A stretch of 64,000 nt of DNA from Mycolicibacterium parafortuitum. GTDB lineage: Bacteria > Actinomycetota > Actinomycetes > Mycobacteriales > Mycobacteriaceae. Position 1 is the first letter of the stretch. Every line of letters begins with the position of its first letter. The stretch covers positions 1 through 64,000 of the forward strand of contig NZ_MVID01000009.1 of the NCBI RefSeq assembly GCF_002086815.1. Direction: 5' to 3'. Under the pieces are notes generated by a model that was not told the DNA's origin, made no database searches, and saw nothing but the letters and a program-made list of their open reading frames with translations. Below are positions 56,829-64,000 of the stretch, piece by piece. Both the position numbers and the translations under genes were made by a program.

Positions 56829-57746
56829 ATGACGACCGAACATCCGTCGGGTGCAGAGTCGGCTCTCGTCATCGGTACTGGTGAGCTCGGCGGCAGCGTG
56901 GTCGGCGCGCTGACACAGCGGGACGACCCGCCGCCGGTGACGGTGTTGCTGCGACCGTCGGACACGCCGAGACACGTCCGCCTGCGTGCCGAGCTCGCTG
57001 CAAGTGATGTGGCAGTGGTGGAGGCCGATATGGCCACGGCGACGATCGGTGAACTGGCGGCGATCTTCGGCCGGTTCCACACGGTGATCAGTTGCATCGG
57101 GTTCGCTGCGGGTCCGGGAACGCAACGCAGGATCACCGAGGCCGTTCTGCAGGCCGGGGTTCGCCGATATCTGCCGTGGCAGTTCGGTGCCGACTACGAC
57201 GCGATCGGGCGCGGCAGTCCGCAGGATCTGTTCGACGAGCAACTCGATGTCCGTGACCTGCTGCGGGCCCAGGACGTCACCGACTGGGTGATCGTGTCCA
57301 CCGGAATGTTCACCAGCTTCCTCTTCGAGCCGGACTTCGGCGTGGTTGATTTCGCCACCAACACCGTCAATGCGCTGGGCGGTTGGGATAACGCGGTCAC
57401 TGTCACCACCCCGGAGGACATCGGCGTATTGACTGCGGAGGTCGTGTCGGCCCGGCCACGCATCGCGAACCAGGTCGTCTATGTCGCCGGTGACACGATC
57501 ACCTACCGCGAGCTCGCGGACATCGTGGAACGGACCCGAGGCGTACCGGTCACCCGCAGCGAGTGGACGGTGGCGCGATTGCTCGACGACCTCGCCCGAG
57601 ACCCCGACGACTCCATGCGCAAGTACCGCGCGGTGTTCGCCCAGGGCAGGGGTGTCGCGTGGCCGAAAGCCGTCAGCTTCAACGCATCTCGTGGAATCCG
57701 CACCACTACCGCGGAGGAGTGGTTGCGGAAGCACCTCGGCGCGTGA
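56829..57746 (+). CDS. NmrA-like / isoflavone reductase-like NAD(P)-binding protein
   Basis: The 305-residue Rossmann protein from ATG 56829 has ALVIGTGELGGSVVGALTQR at the start, VEADMATATIGELAAIF, TVISCIGFAAGPGTQ and RRYLPWQFGADYDAIG in the order of the atypical extended SDR (isoflavone reductase/NmrA) group. It lacks the Tyr-x3-Lys pair, so it may be a redox sensor or a reductase using another residue. The open frame upstream of 56829 is not needed. Confidence 0.85.
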   Translation: MTTEHPSGAESALVIGTGELGGSVVGALTQRDDPPPVTVLLRPSDTPRHVRLRAELAASDVAVVEADMATATIGELAAIFGRFHTVISCIGFAAGPGTQRRITEAVLQAGVRRYLPWQFGADYDAIGRGSPQDLFDEQLDVRDLLRAQDVTDWVIVSTGMFTSFLFEPDFGVVDFATNTVNALGGWDNAVTVTTPEDIGVLTAEVVSARPRIANQVVYVAGDTITYRELADIVERTRGVPVTRSEWTVARLLDDLARDPDDSMRKYRAVFAQGRGVAWPKAVSFNASRGIRTTTAEEWLRKHLGA

Positions 57747-57750
57747 TGGC

Positions 57751-59469
57751 TCATCCCAGGATCGACCGCGCCGCTCGCTCGGCGATCAGCATGACCGGCG
57801 CGTTGGTGTTCCCCGAAGTGATGGTGGGCATCGCCGACGCGTCGATGACGCGTAGGCCCGCGACGCGGAACACGCGGCAGTCGGTGTCGAGCACCGTGGT
57901 CGCCGACCGCGGCACGCCGTGGGTGTCGAAGGCTCCCATCGCGCACGTGCCCACCGGGTGGAAGATGGTCGTCCCCAGTTCCCGGGCCGCGGCCTGCAGG
58001 TCGTCGTCGCTCTGCAGGTCCGGGCCGGGGAGCATCTCTTCGGGACGGTAGCGGGCCAGGGCCGGTGACGCCATGATCTGCCGGGTCATCCGGAGGCCGC
58101 GCACGGCGATCTCCCGGTCCGCGTCGGTGGACAGGTAGTTGCAGAGGATCCTCGGGTGGGCCAGCGGGTCCGCGTCCGCCATCCGCACATGGCCGCGCGA
58201 GGTGGGCCGCAGGTTGCAGACCGAGGGCGTTATCGCGCCGTATGGGTGCAGGGGATCGCCGAACTTAGGCAGTGACAAGGGCTGCACATGCCACTCGAGA
58301 TCGGGGCTGCTCAGCGCGGGGTCACTTTTCGCGAATGCCCCCAAGGTGGACGGCGGCATCGTCAGCGGTCCCGATCGCAGCAGCAGATACTGCAGGCCCA
58401 TGCCCGCCCGGGTGATCCAGTTGCGGTACAGCGTATTCACGGTGCGCGCCCCTCGAATCCGATAGACGGTTCGCAGCTGCAGGTGGTCCTGGAGGTTCTC
58501 GCCCACTCCGGGTAGGTCGACGGCCACCGGCACCTGATGCCGGGTGAGTAGGTCGGCCGGGCCCAGGCCGGAGACCTGCATCAGATGTGGTGAGCCGATC
58601 GCTCCCGCGCTCAGGAGTACCTCCCGGCGGGCTCGCACCGTGGCGATCTGACCGCCCTTCAACAGCCGCACCCCGGACGCGCGGTGCCGGGCCGTGGTCC
58701 AGGCGCCGCGACGCTGGTTGTCGCTGACCTGATCGTCCAGCAGCAGCCCCAACGCCTGGGTCTTGGTGTAGACGGTGAGATTGGGGCGGTGGGCGACGGG
58801 GTGCAGGAAGGCATCGGCCATCGACCAGCGTCGGCCGCGTTTCTGGTTGACGTGGAAGTACGCACTGCCGGAGTTGTCACCCCGGTTGAACTCCTCGATC
58901 GGCGCGATGCCCCACTGGGCGGCGGCGTCCTGCCAGGCGTCCAGGATCTTCCAGCGCACCCGCGGTCGCTCGACCCGGATCTCGCCGGCGCTGCCGTGCC
59001 AGTCGTCGGCGCCGCCGAAGTAGTTCTCCAACTCCTTGTAGATCGCCAGGGTCTGGCCCGGACGGTCCGGGCCTCCCCAGAGCCACCGGTCGTCACCGGT
59101 GGCCTGTGCCCACTGTTGGTAATCGCTGGCCTGCCCGCGCATGTGGATCATCGCGTTGATCGACGAACAACCGCCGATCACGCGGCCCCGCGCGTAGATG
59201 ATGCTCCGCCCGGCCAGACCCGGGTCGGGTTCGGTGGTGAAGCACCAGTCTGTGCGGGGGTTGGCGATCGTGTACAGATAGCCCACCGGCACCTTGATCC
59301 AGAACCAGTCGTCCTTGCCGCCGGCTTCCACGAGGAGCACACGGTGAGCGGGGTTGGCGCTGAGCCGGTTGGCGAGCAGGCACCCCGCGCTGCCCGCGCC
59401 GACGATGACGTAGTCATATTCAGCGTCGTACTCGGCGCCGTATTCGGGCCTAGGGCTGGTTTCCGGCAC
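57751..59469 (-). CDS. GMC-family FAD oxidoreductase
   Basis: The 572-residue protein starts with GTG after GGAGGAA. FAD-binding YDYVIVGAGSAGCLLANRLS, GMC signature 1 YARGRVIGGCSSINAM, signature 2 LSAGAIGSPHLMQVSGLGP and catalytic His in TTIFHPVGTCAMG. It most resembles choline dehydrogenase-type alcohol dehydrogenases. It oxidises a primary alcohol to an aldehyde or further. It follows the MetX-like and glutamine-synthetase-like genes on the same strand, 107 bp after the former, and is probably part of one catabolic unit. Confidence 0.92.
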   Translation of the reverse strand: MPETSPRPEYGAEYDAEYDYVIVGAGSAGCLLANRLSANPAHRVLLVEAGGKDDWFWIKVPVGYLYTIANPRTDWCFTTEPDPGLAGRSIIYARGRVIGGCSSINAMIHMRGQASDYQQWAQATGDDRWLWGGPDRPGQTLAIYKELENYFGGADDWHGSAGEIRVERPRVRWKILDAWQDAAAQWGIAPIEEFNRGDNSGSAYFHVNQKRGRRWSMADAFLHPVAHRPNLTVYTKTQALGLLLDDQVSDNQRRGAWTTARHRASGVRLLKGGQIATVRARREVLLSAGAIGSPHLMQVSGLGPADLLTRHQVPVAVDLPGVGENLQDHLQLRTVYRIRGARTVNTLYRNWITRAGMGLQYLLLRSGPLTMPPSTLGAFAKSDPALSSPDLEWHVQPLSLPKFGDPLHPYGAITPSVCNLRPTSRGHVRMADADPLAHPRILCNYLSTDADREIAVRGLRMTRQIMASPALARYRPEEMLPGPDLQSDDDLQAAARELGTTIFHPVGTCAMGAFDTHGVPRSATTVLDTDCRVFRVAGLRVIDASAMPTITSGNTNAPVMLIAERAARSILG

Positions 59470-59576
59470 CGTTCCTCCATTGCGCTCCGTTGCGCGTCCC
59501 AGTGTGCGCGATGACGGCCCGGTAGAGGAGTAACGCAGGTCGCGTGCCGCGGTCGTGACGCCCCGGCGCCGGCTGA

Positions 59577-60566
59577 TCAGGCCAGTACGTCGCGGATGGC
59601 GGCATCCAGGAACTCGGCGAACCCGGCATCGTTGCCGGGGCTGGCGACGCAGTGCCCGAGCGGTGAATCGTAGGGCCGGAGCTCGGCGTTGGGCATCTGC
59701 ACGACCTCGAGTTCGTTGTCCTCTGGCGGGAAGTACAGGTCCTGGGTGCACGGGATCAGGATGGCGCGCGCGGTGGTCGCTGCGAGCGCGGCGTGAAAGT
59801 CGCCGTGGTACAGCGGGTTTGCGCTGATATCGCTGTTCTTCCAACTCCAGATCTTGGCCAGCAGGTCGTGGGCGTCCCAGTTGTCGACGTGGTCGTGCTC
59901 CCAGTCGACCAGCAGGTCCTCGATCGTGTCGTAGCCGAGGGAGCGGAAGTGCCCGTCCCGGTAGAACGTCTGCGAGTACGCCCACCCGGCGTAGACCCGG
60001 GCGAACGCCTTCAAACCTCGGATCGGTGACCCGTGCTCCCAGAGTGGGTCCGCCCGCAGCGCCGCCTTGATGCCCTCCAGGAACACCACGTTGTGCGGTG
60101 AGGTCCTGGCCGAGGCGCAGAACGGGACGATCGCGCCGACCACGTCGGGATACATCGCGCCCCAGTGGTAGGCCTGACAACCCGCCATCGACCAGCCGGT
60201 CACGAGCGCGATCCGCTGCGCGCCGAGTTCCTCGAACAGCAGCCGGTGCTGGCACCGAACGTTGTCGTAGAGCGTCACGTGCGGGAATGCCGCGCCGTGT
60301 TGCGACGGAGCCGCGGTGGACGGCGAGGTGGACAGCCCGTTGCCGAACATGTTGACCGACACCACGAAATGGCGTGCGGGGTCGATGGCCCGCCCCGGAC
60401 CGAAGAAGCCTTCATTGCGGATATGTGTTCCGGTGTAGAACGTGGGCAGGACGACGACGTTGTCGCCTGCCTCGTTCAGTCGACCGTAGGTTTCGTACGC
60501 CAGCACCGCATTCGACAGCGTCTCACCGCTGAGCAGGGGCACATCGCCGAGGTCGAAGTTCTTCAT
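59577..60566 (-). CDS. MetX-like (homoserine acetyltransferase family) alpha/beta hydrolase
   Basis: The 329-residue protein starts MKNFDLGDVPLLSGETLSNAVLAYETYG, the conserved beginning of the family. The nucleophile Ser is in LVTGWSMAGCQAYHWG, acid in IPCTQDLYFPPEDN, His in SPLGHCVASPGND. True MetX acetylates homoserine, but several family members are plain esterases, for example MekB. It starts 2 bp after the glutamine-synthetase-like gene stop with no methionine gene nearby. An ester- or amide-hydrolase role in a catabolic operon is more likely. Confidence 0.85.
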   Translation of the reverse strand: MKNFDLGDVPLLSGETLSNAVLAYETYGRLNEAGDNVVVLPTFYTGTHIRNEGFFGPGRAIDPARHFVVSVNMFGNGLSTSPSTAAPSQHGAAFPHVTLYDNVRCQHRLLFEELGAQRIALVTGWSMAGCQAYHWGAMYPDVVGAIVPFCASARTSPHNVVFLEGIKAALRADPLWEHGSPIRGLKAFARVYAGWAYSQTFYRDGHFRSLGYDTIEDLLVDWEHDHVDNWDAHDLLAKIWSWKNSDISANPLYHGDFHAALAATTARAILIPCTQDLYFPPEDNELEVVQMPNAELRPYDSPLGHCVASPGNDAGFAEFLDAAIRDVLA

Positions 60567-60568
60567 GG

Positions 60569-62023
60569 TCAGTAAAGGCGCAGATACTCTTCGACCTCCC
60601 AGTCGGTGACGGCCTGGTGATAGCGCTCCCACTCGTCGAGTTTGTACGCGACGTACGACTTGAGCATCGTCTGCCCCAGGACGCCCGCGATCAGCTCGTC
60701 CTTCTGGAGATGACTCACGGCGTCGAGCAGGTTTCGGGGGAGCCGGCGGATGCCCAATGCCTCACCCTCTTCCGCCGTCATGGAGTACAGGTCGCGGTCG
60801 GTGGGCTCGCCCGGGTCCGTTTCGGTGACGATGCCCTCGACGCTCCCCGCGAGCGTGCAGGCCAGGGCCAGATAGACGTTCATGCACATGTCGGCGGCGC
60901 GGTTCTCGATGCAGTAGCGGCTCTGCGGCAGACGGAACTGGGCGGCCCGGTTGTTGTGGCCGTAGGTGATGTTGGTGGGCGCCCAGGTGACCGTGCCGCC
61001 TTCGAGACCACCTACTCGGGGCACAAGCCCGTTGTAGGAGTTGACCGTTGGGCAGGTGATGGCGGTCAGCGCCTCGGAGTGGGCGAGCAGGCCGCCGACG
61101 GCGTAGCGGGACTCGTCGCTCCACCCGCCGCCGGGGCGTTCGAAGAGGTTCTCGTCGGGGGCATCGACGGAGCGCAGCGAGAAGTTGATGTGCGCACCCG
61201 AACGCCAGTCGCCCGTGGTGGGTTTCGGCATGAACGTGACGAACATGCCGTGCCGTTTGGCGACCTCTTTGAGCGCGAGACGCAGGAAGACCAGCCGGTC
61301 GGCCATCTCCAGCAGGTTCGTGTAGTGGAAGTCGAGTTCGAACTGGGAGTAGGCGCCCTCGGCCACCACGTCGTGCAGGTTCCAGCCCAACCCCTCGAGC
61401 ATGTCCATCATGTCCTTGAGGAACGGCATCGCGTCCAGGGAGTGTTCGACGTCGTAGCCGTAGGCCTGCCGTCGCGGACGCAGACCACCGACCTGCTGGG
61501 GATCGGTGTCGAAAGCCTTGACCGGCCTGCCGTTCTCGTCGTAGCGCATGACGATGAACTCGGGCTCGATTCCGGCGTAGCCGACGTAACCTTGTTGCGC
61601 TGCTGCGTGAATGGTGCGTTTGAGTGCCTGGCGGGGACAGACGTTGTAGGGCTTGTCCTCCCAGAACAGGTCGGCGAAAATGATCGCGGTGCTGGTGTCC
61701 CACGGGCAGATATAGACCGCGTCCAGGTCGGGCACCGGGATCTGATCGGAGTCGGCCGCGGTCAGTTCCGGCACGAAGGACACCGAGTGCACGGCGAACT
61801 GCGGGCCCTTGCCCTTGCACAGCGCTTCGAAGTCGCTCATCGGCACGGGCTTGGTCTTCGGGACACCGAACAGGTCGATCCAGCACGACAGCACATACTT
61901 GACCCCGGCGGCTTCCAACTCGGCCCGAACGGCGGCGATCTTCGCGTCGTCGGGCAACGCCTCCGCCAAGGTTTCGGCGTAGTGCGGCGCGGTGCTGGTG
62001 TCGGGATCGAGCGTGCTCGTCAT
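60569..62023 (-). CDS. Glutamine synthetase-like ligase (GlnT / gamma-glutamyl-amine type)
   Basis: The 484-residue protein has the GS catalytic barrel: GYAGIEPEFIVMRY, VVAEGAYSQFELDFHYTN, RSGAHINFSLRS, NSYNGLVPRVGG, THNITYGHNNRAAQFRLP-like NITYGHNNR, and ENRAADMCMNVYLAL. Start and spacing resemble type III GlnT and gamma-glutamylmethylamide synthetases rather than GlnA (no Tyr adenylylation site seen). It should join glutamate to ammonia or a small amine at ATP cost. Grouping with an alpha/beta hydrolase and a GMC oxidoreductase suggests amine or amino-alcohol catabolism through a gamma-glutamyl intermediate. Confidence 0.87.
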   Translation of the reverse strand: MTSTLDPDTSTAPHYAETLAEALPDDAKIAAVRAELEAAGVKYVLSCWIDLFGVPKTKPVPMSDFEALCKGKGPQFAVHSVSFVPELTAADSDQIPVPDLDAVYICPWDTSTAIIFADLFWEDKPYNVCPRQALKRTIHAAAQQGYVGYAGIEPEFIVMRYDENGRPVKAFDTDPQQVGGLRPRRQAYGYDVEHSLDAMPFLKDMMDMLEGLGWNLHDVVAEGAYSQFELDFHYTNLLEMADRLVFLRLALKEVAKRHGMFVTFMPKPTTGDWRSGAHINFSLRSVDAPDENLFERPGGGWSDESRYAVGGLLAHSEALTAITCPTVNSYNGLVPRVGGLEGGTVTWAPTNITYGHNNRAAQFRLPQSRYCIENRAADMCMNVYLALACTLAGSVEGIVTETDPGEPTDRDLYSMTAEEGEALGIRRLPRNLLDAVSHLQKDELIAGVLGQTMLKSYVAYKLDEWERYHQAVTDWEVEEYLRLY

Positions 62024-62148
62024 AGCTCACTTTCGACGCGGGGTTTCTTGTTGAGAGTCACCGTATCGCCAGATGAAACGGGTCGCATCTGGAAGCGGAG
62101 GGAAAACACCGACATACCGTTGTCGTGGCGGTGGCCGACGCTGAGGTC

Positions 62149-62553
62149 ATGACTGAGAACCTGAACACGGTGGAGACAGACACGGCTGCTGCGGATGCGG
62201 GGCTGGCGGTGTGGTTGGAGATGTGGAACAGCGACAGTGCGATCGCACGTCGGATCTGCAGTGAGGATTTCCGGATTCACTTCTTGATCCCCGATTCCGA
62301 CGGATCGAACCCTGGCGACGATGTGCTGGGCGCGCAGAGTTTCGTTCGGTTTCTGGATCGGTGGCGCGAGCGACATCCGGGTGTGGTCTTCACCGAGGTG
62401 GCGCGGGCGGTGGACGGTGCGCACGGGCGGATGCTGTGGAACATGCAAGCCGGGGACGTCGTTGCGGGTGGGATCGATGTCTTCGACTTCACAGAGGACG
62501 GGATGATCCGCGAGGTGTGGTCGGTGAACGGAACGCGCGCGCACCTGACTTGA
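62149..62553 (+). CDS. SnoaL/NTF2-like protein
   Basis: The 134-residue protein from ATG 62149 (GTG 62125 possible) has AADAGLAVWLEMWNSDSAIARRICSEDFRIHF, a substrate-cone sheet (RMLWNMQAGDVVAGGIDVFDFTEDGMIREVWSV) and ends after GTRAHLT. The fold is SnoaL-like, the role unknown. It is divergent from the glutamine-synthetase-like operon and precedes the WYL regulator by 19 bp, so it may be co-transcribed with it. Confidence 0.82.
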   Translation: MTENLNTVETDTAAADAGLAVWLEMWNSDSAIARRICSEDFRIHFLIPDSDGSNPGDDVLGAQSFVRFLDRWRERHPGVVFTEVARAVDGAHGRMLWNMQAGDVVAGGIDVFDFTEDGMIREVWSVNGTRAHLT

Positions 62554-62572
62554 GACCGGGAGACTTGAGCTC

Positions 62573-63265
62573 GTGAGGAGAGCCGAGCGGCTGTACGCGC
62601 TGGTGGATCTGCTGCGGGGGTCGCGCCGGCCGTTGTCGGCTGCGCGGCTCTCCGAGGAGTTCGACGTTTCCAAGCGCACGATTGAGCGCGATATCCAGTC
62701 GCTGCAGCTTGCGGGGGTTCCGATCTATGCCGACCACGGGGTGTCGGGCGGATACTCGATTCTGCGGGAGCACTCGTTGCCGCCGCTGAATCTCACGGTG
62801 CCGGAGTCACTGGCGGTGCTTGCCGGGCTTGGCTTGGTGGAGACCTCACCGTACGGTGCCGCGGCACGCCGGGCGCGGGCGAAGATCCTCGCAATCAGCC
62901 GCGAGGATCAGCTCGCGCCGATAGACGAGGCGTTGGCGTCGATGTTCGTCATCGACGCCCAGCCGCCGACCGAGGCAGCGGTCGCCCTGATTCCGGAGGC
63001 GATCGCCGCGCGCCGGGTCGTCCGGTTGAGCTATACCGCCAAAGACGGTGCGACCCACACCATCCGTGACGTAGAGGCGATGGGACTGCTGCGCGGAGGT
63101 GCCGCCTGGTTGTTCGTCGGGTGGTGCCGGCTGCGCGAAGGCATCCGCGGATTCCAGCTCGACCGCATCCGGCAGTTGGAGATCACCGATGAAGTGTTCC
63201 CCGAACGTGATTCGGCGGTCCTGGAGGCGGATCTGTCGCGGTGGAGCACGCGGCGGCTCGGGTGA
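62573..63265 (+). CDS. YafY/WYL-type transcription regulator
   Basis: The 230-residue protein starts with GTG. An N-terminal DeoR-like winged helix (YALVDLLRGSRRPLSAARLSEEFDVSKRTIERDIQSLQLAGVP) is followed by a WYL domain (RRVVRLSYTAKDGATHTIRDVEAMGLLRGGAAWLFVGWCRLREGIRGFQLDRI). WYL regulators sense nucleotides, DNA ends or small molecules. It may control the neighbouring NTF2-like gene and the divergent glutamine-synthetase-like operon. Confidence 0.9.
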   Translation: MRRAERLYALVDLLRGSRRPLSAARLSEEFDVSKRTIERDIQSLQLAGVPIYADHGVSGGYSILREHSLPPLNLTVPESLAVLAGLGLVETSPYGAAARRARAKILAISREDQLAPIDEALASMFVIDAQPPTEAAVALIPEAIAARRVVRLSYTAKDGATHTIRDVEAMGLLRGGAAWLFVGWCRLREGIRGFQLDRIRQLEITDEVFPERDSAVLEADLSRWSTRRLG

Positions 63266-63272
63266 CCCGGGG

Positions 63273-63479
63273 TTATGCGACGCTGCTGATGATCGCGACG
63301 ACCAGCCCGCCCAGCGTCAACACCCCGACGATCACTGCGGCGGCGATCGCCTGGCGACGCCGGCGCCGACGGGCACCGTCGACGGCCACCGCGAGGATGC
63401 CGAGGATCAACGCCGCGTAGACCGCCAGCCCCACCGTCAGCGCCGGCGCGGTGCTGGCCGCCAGTGTCACAGTGCGCAT
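63273..63479 (-). CDS. Small two-helix membrane protein
   Basis: The 68-residue protein has two membrane helices (ALTVGLAVYAALILGILAVAV and AIAAAVIVGVLTLGGLVVAII) joined by a strongly basic loop ARRRRRRQ that should face the cytoplasm. No other motif. It converges with the WYL regulator gene. Function unknown. Confidence 0.65.
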   Translation of the reverse strand: MRTVTLAASTAPALTVGLAVYAALILGILAVAVDGARRRRRRQAIAAAVIVGVLTLGGLVVAIISSVA

Positions 63480-63631
63480 GGCGTGAGCCTACGACGGGCG
63501 CGGATTCGTCCGACGCTGAGCCGGCGGCAGACTGCGCACCTGCACTGTGCACTGACGGATGCGGGACACACCGGCACCGCGTGACCATCGGTTGAAGCTT
63601 CGATCAGCCATGCGACCGCCGAGGAGTCAAC

Positions 63632-63691
63632 ATGACGGCGCCATCCGTCGATCGTCCCGGCCGCAGCGGGCCGGGACTGTGCCCGCGATGA
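63632..63691 (+). CDS. Leader mini-ORF overlapping the dehydrogenase start
   Basis: A 19-codon frame (MTAPSVDRPGRSGPGLCPR) has its own GAGGAG ribosome site (63621-63626). Its TGA (63689-63691) overlaps the dehydrogenase ATG (ATGA, 63688-63691). The dehydrogenase has no ribosome site of its own, so its translation may depend on this leader. The 208-bp gap before the dehydrogenase otherwise shows nothing. Confidence 0.45.
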   Translation: MTAPSVDRPGRSGPGLCPR

Positions 63692-64000
63692 TGCGGGCCG
63701 TCGGCGTCACCCGCTATGGCGGCCCCGAGGTGCTGGAACTCGTCGAGGTGCCCCGTCCAGACACCGGGCCGGGGAAGATCCGGGTCCGGGTGCACGCCGC
63801 GACGGTGAACCCCGGTGACACCCTGCTGCGCATCGGCGACCTCGACGAGGTGTTGCGCGCCGGCCCGCTGTACCCGCCGTACCGACCGGGTATGGAGGCG
63901 GCCGGCGTCGTCGACGAGATCGAACCCGGCGCCGCAACCGATCTCGCGGTCGGGGACCGGGTGATGACCGTCGTCATGCCGATCGACTCCACTGGGGGCG
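63688..64000 (+). CDS. Medium-chain alcohol dehydrogenase/quinone oxidoreductase, 5' part
   Basis: 104 codons are visible, running off the right edge. MMRAVGVTRYGGPEVLELVEVPRP, KIRVRVHAATVNPGDTLLR and YPPYRPGMEAAGVVDEIEPG are the N-terminal catalytic-domain blocks of zinc-independent quinone oxidoreductases. The cysteine and glutamate zinc ligands of alcohol dehydrogenases are not in the visible part (VNPGDTLLR in place of VCHTD). Start is the first or second ATG of ATGATG. Confidence 0.85.
   Translation, partial: MMRAVGVTRYGGPEVLELVEVPRPDTGPGKIRVRVHAATVNPGDTLLRIGDLDEVLRAGPLYPPYRPGMEAAGVVDEIEPGAATDLAVGDRVMTVVMPIDSTGG

Noticed and set aside
60617..62152. 511-residue plus-strand open frame opposite the glutamine-synthetase-like gene
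   Set aside because: Antisense shadow, rich in Val/Gly/Arg with no domain; the minus-strand gene has clear catalytic motifs.

Overview
The window is high-GC DNA, densely coded on both strands, from a mycobacterium, most likely a fast-growing Mycolicibacterium-type species. The support comes from an antigen-85-type mycolyltransferase, a furA-katG pair with the mycobacterial FurA promoter, a RipD-type non-catalytic NlpC/P60 protein, a PE-PPE-domain hydrolase, two F420-type luciferase-like oxidoreductases and a FAAL-containing polyketide synthase. I see no rRNA, tRNA, insertion sequence, prophage or CRISPR array.

Layout. 1-5.1 kb: a partial NlpC/P60 cell-wall hydrolase whose 3' end lies in a perfect 38-bp inverted repeat at the window edge, then a four-gene signalling operon (receiver-PP2C phosphatase, CHASE3-type histidine kinase, Rcp1-type regulator, phosphodiesterase-like protein). 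5.3-13.7 kb: acyltransferase, SGNH hydrolase, katG-furA, a Dabb protein, a truncated haemoglobin, a glutamine amidotransferase, a membrane protein and a MenC-like protein lacking its catalytic centre. 13.7-20.1 kb: aceA (ICL2 type) and an upp-URC4-URC1 cluster with a tenA-like gene. This set matches the URC uracil-degradation pathway. Between URC1 and URC4 lie six 32-bp tandem repeats, each an 11-codon mini-gene linked to the next by an ATGA stop/start overlap.

20.1-31 kb: DUF899 protein, tpx, ripD, PE-PPE hydrolase, CPBP protease, YdcF-like, MOSC and alpha/beta hydrolase genes, then an operon joining a response regulator, a histidine kinase and a TAXI-type binding lipoprotein. 31-46 kb: mixed metabolic and secreted proteins, including an acyl-CoA ligase, a mycolyltransferase, a DJ-1/GlxA/HD cluster resembling isonitrile and cyanamide hydratase families, an SDR-TetR operon with a clear operator, and two SRPBCC paralogues.

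46-55 kb: a 2198-residue single-chain FAAL-ACP-KS-AT-ACP-condensation megasynthase with palindromes in its promoter region, followed by a P450-TetR pair. 55-64 kb: small enzymes, a glutamine-synthetase-like / MetX-like / GMC oxidoreductase operon, a WYL-type regulator, and a truncated medium-chain dehydrogenase preceded by an overlapping leader mini-ORF. The most unusual items are the mini-gene chain inside the URC operon, the stand-alone FAAL-PKS-C megasynthase and the MenC-like pseudoenzyme.
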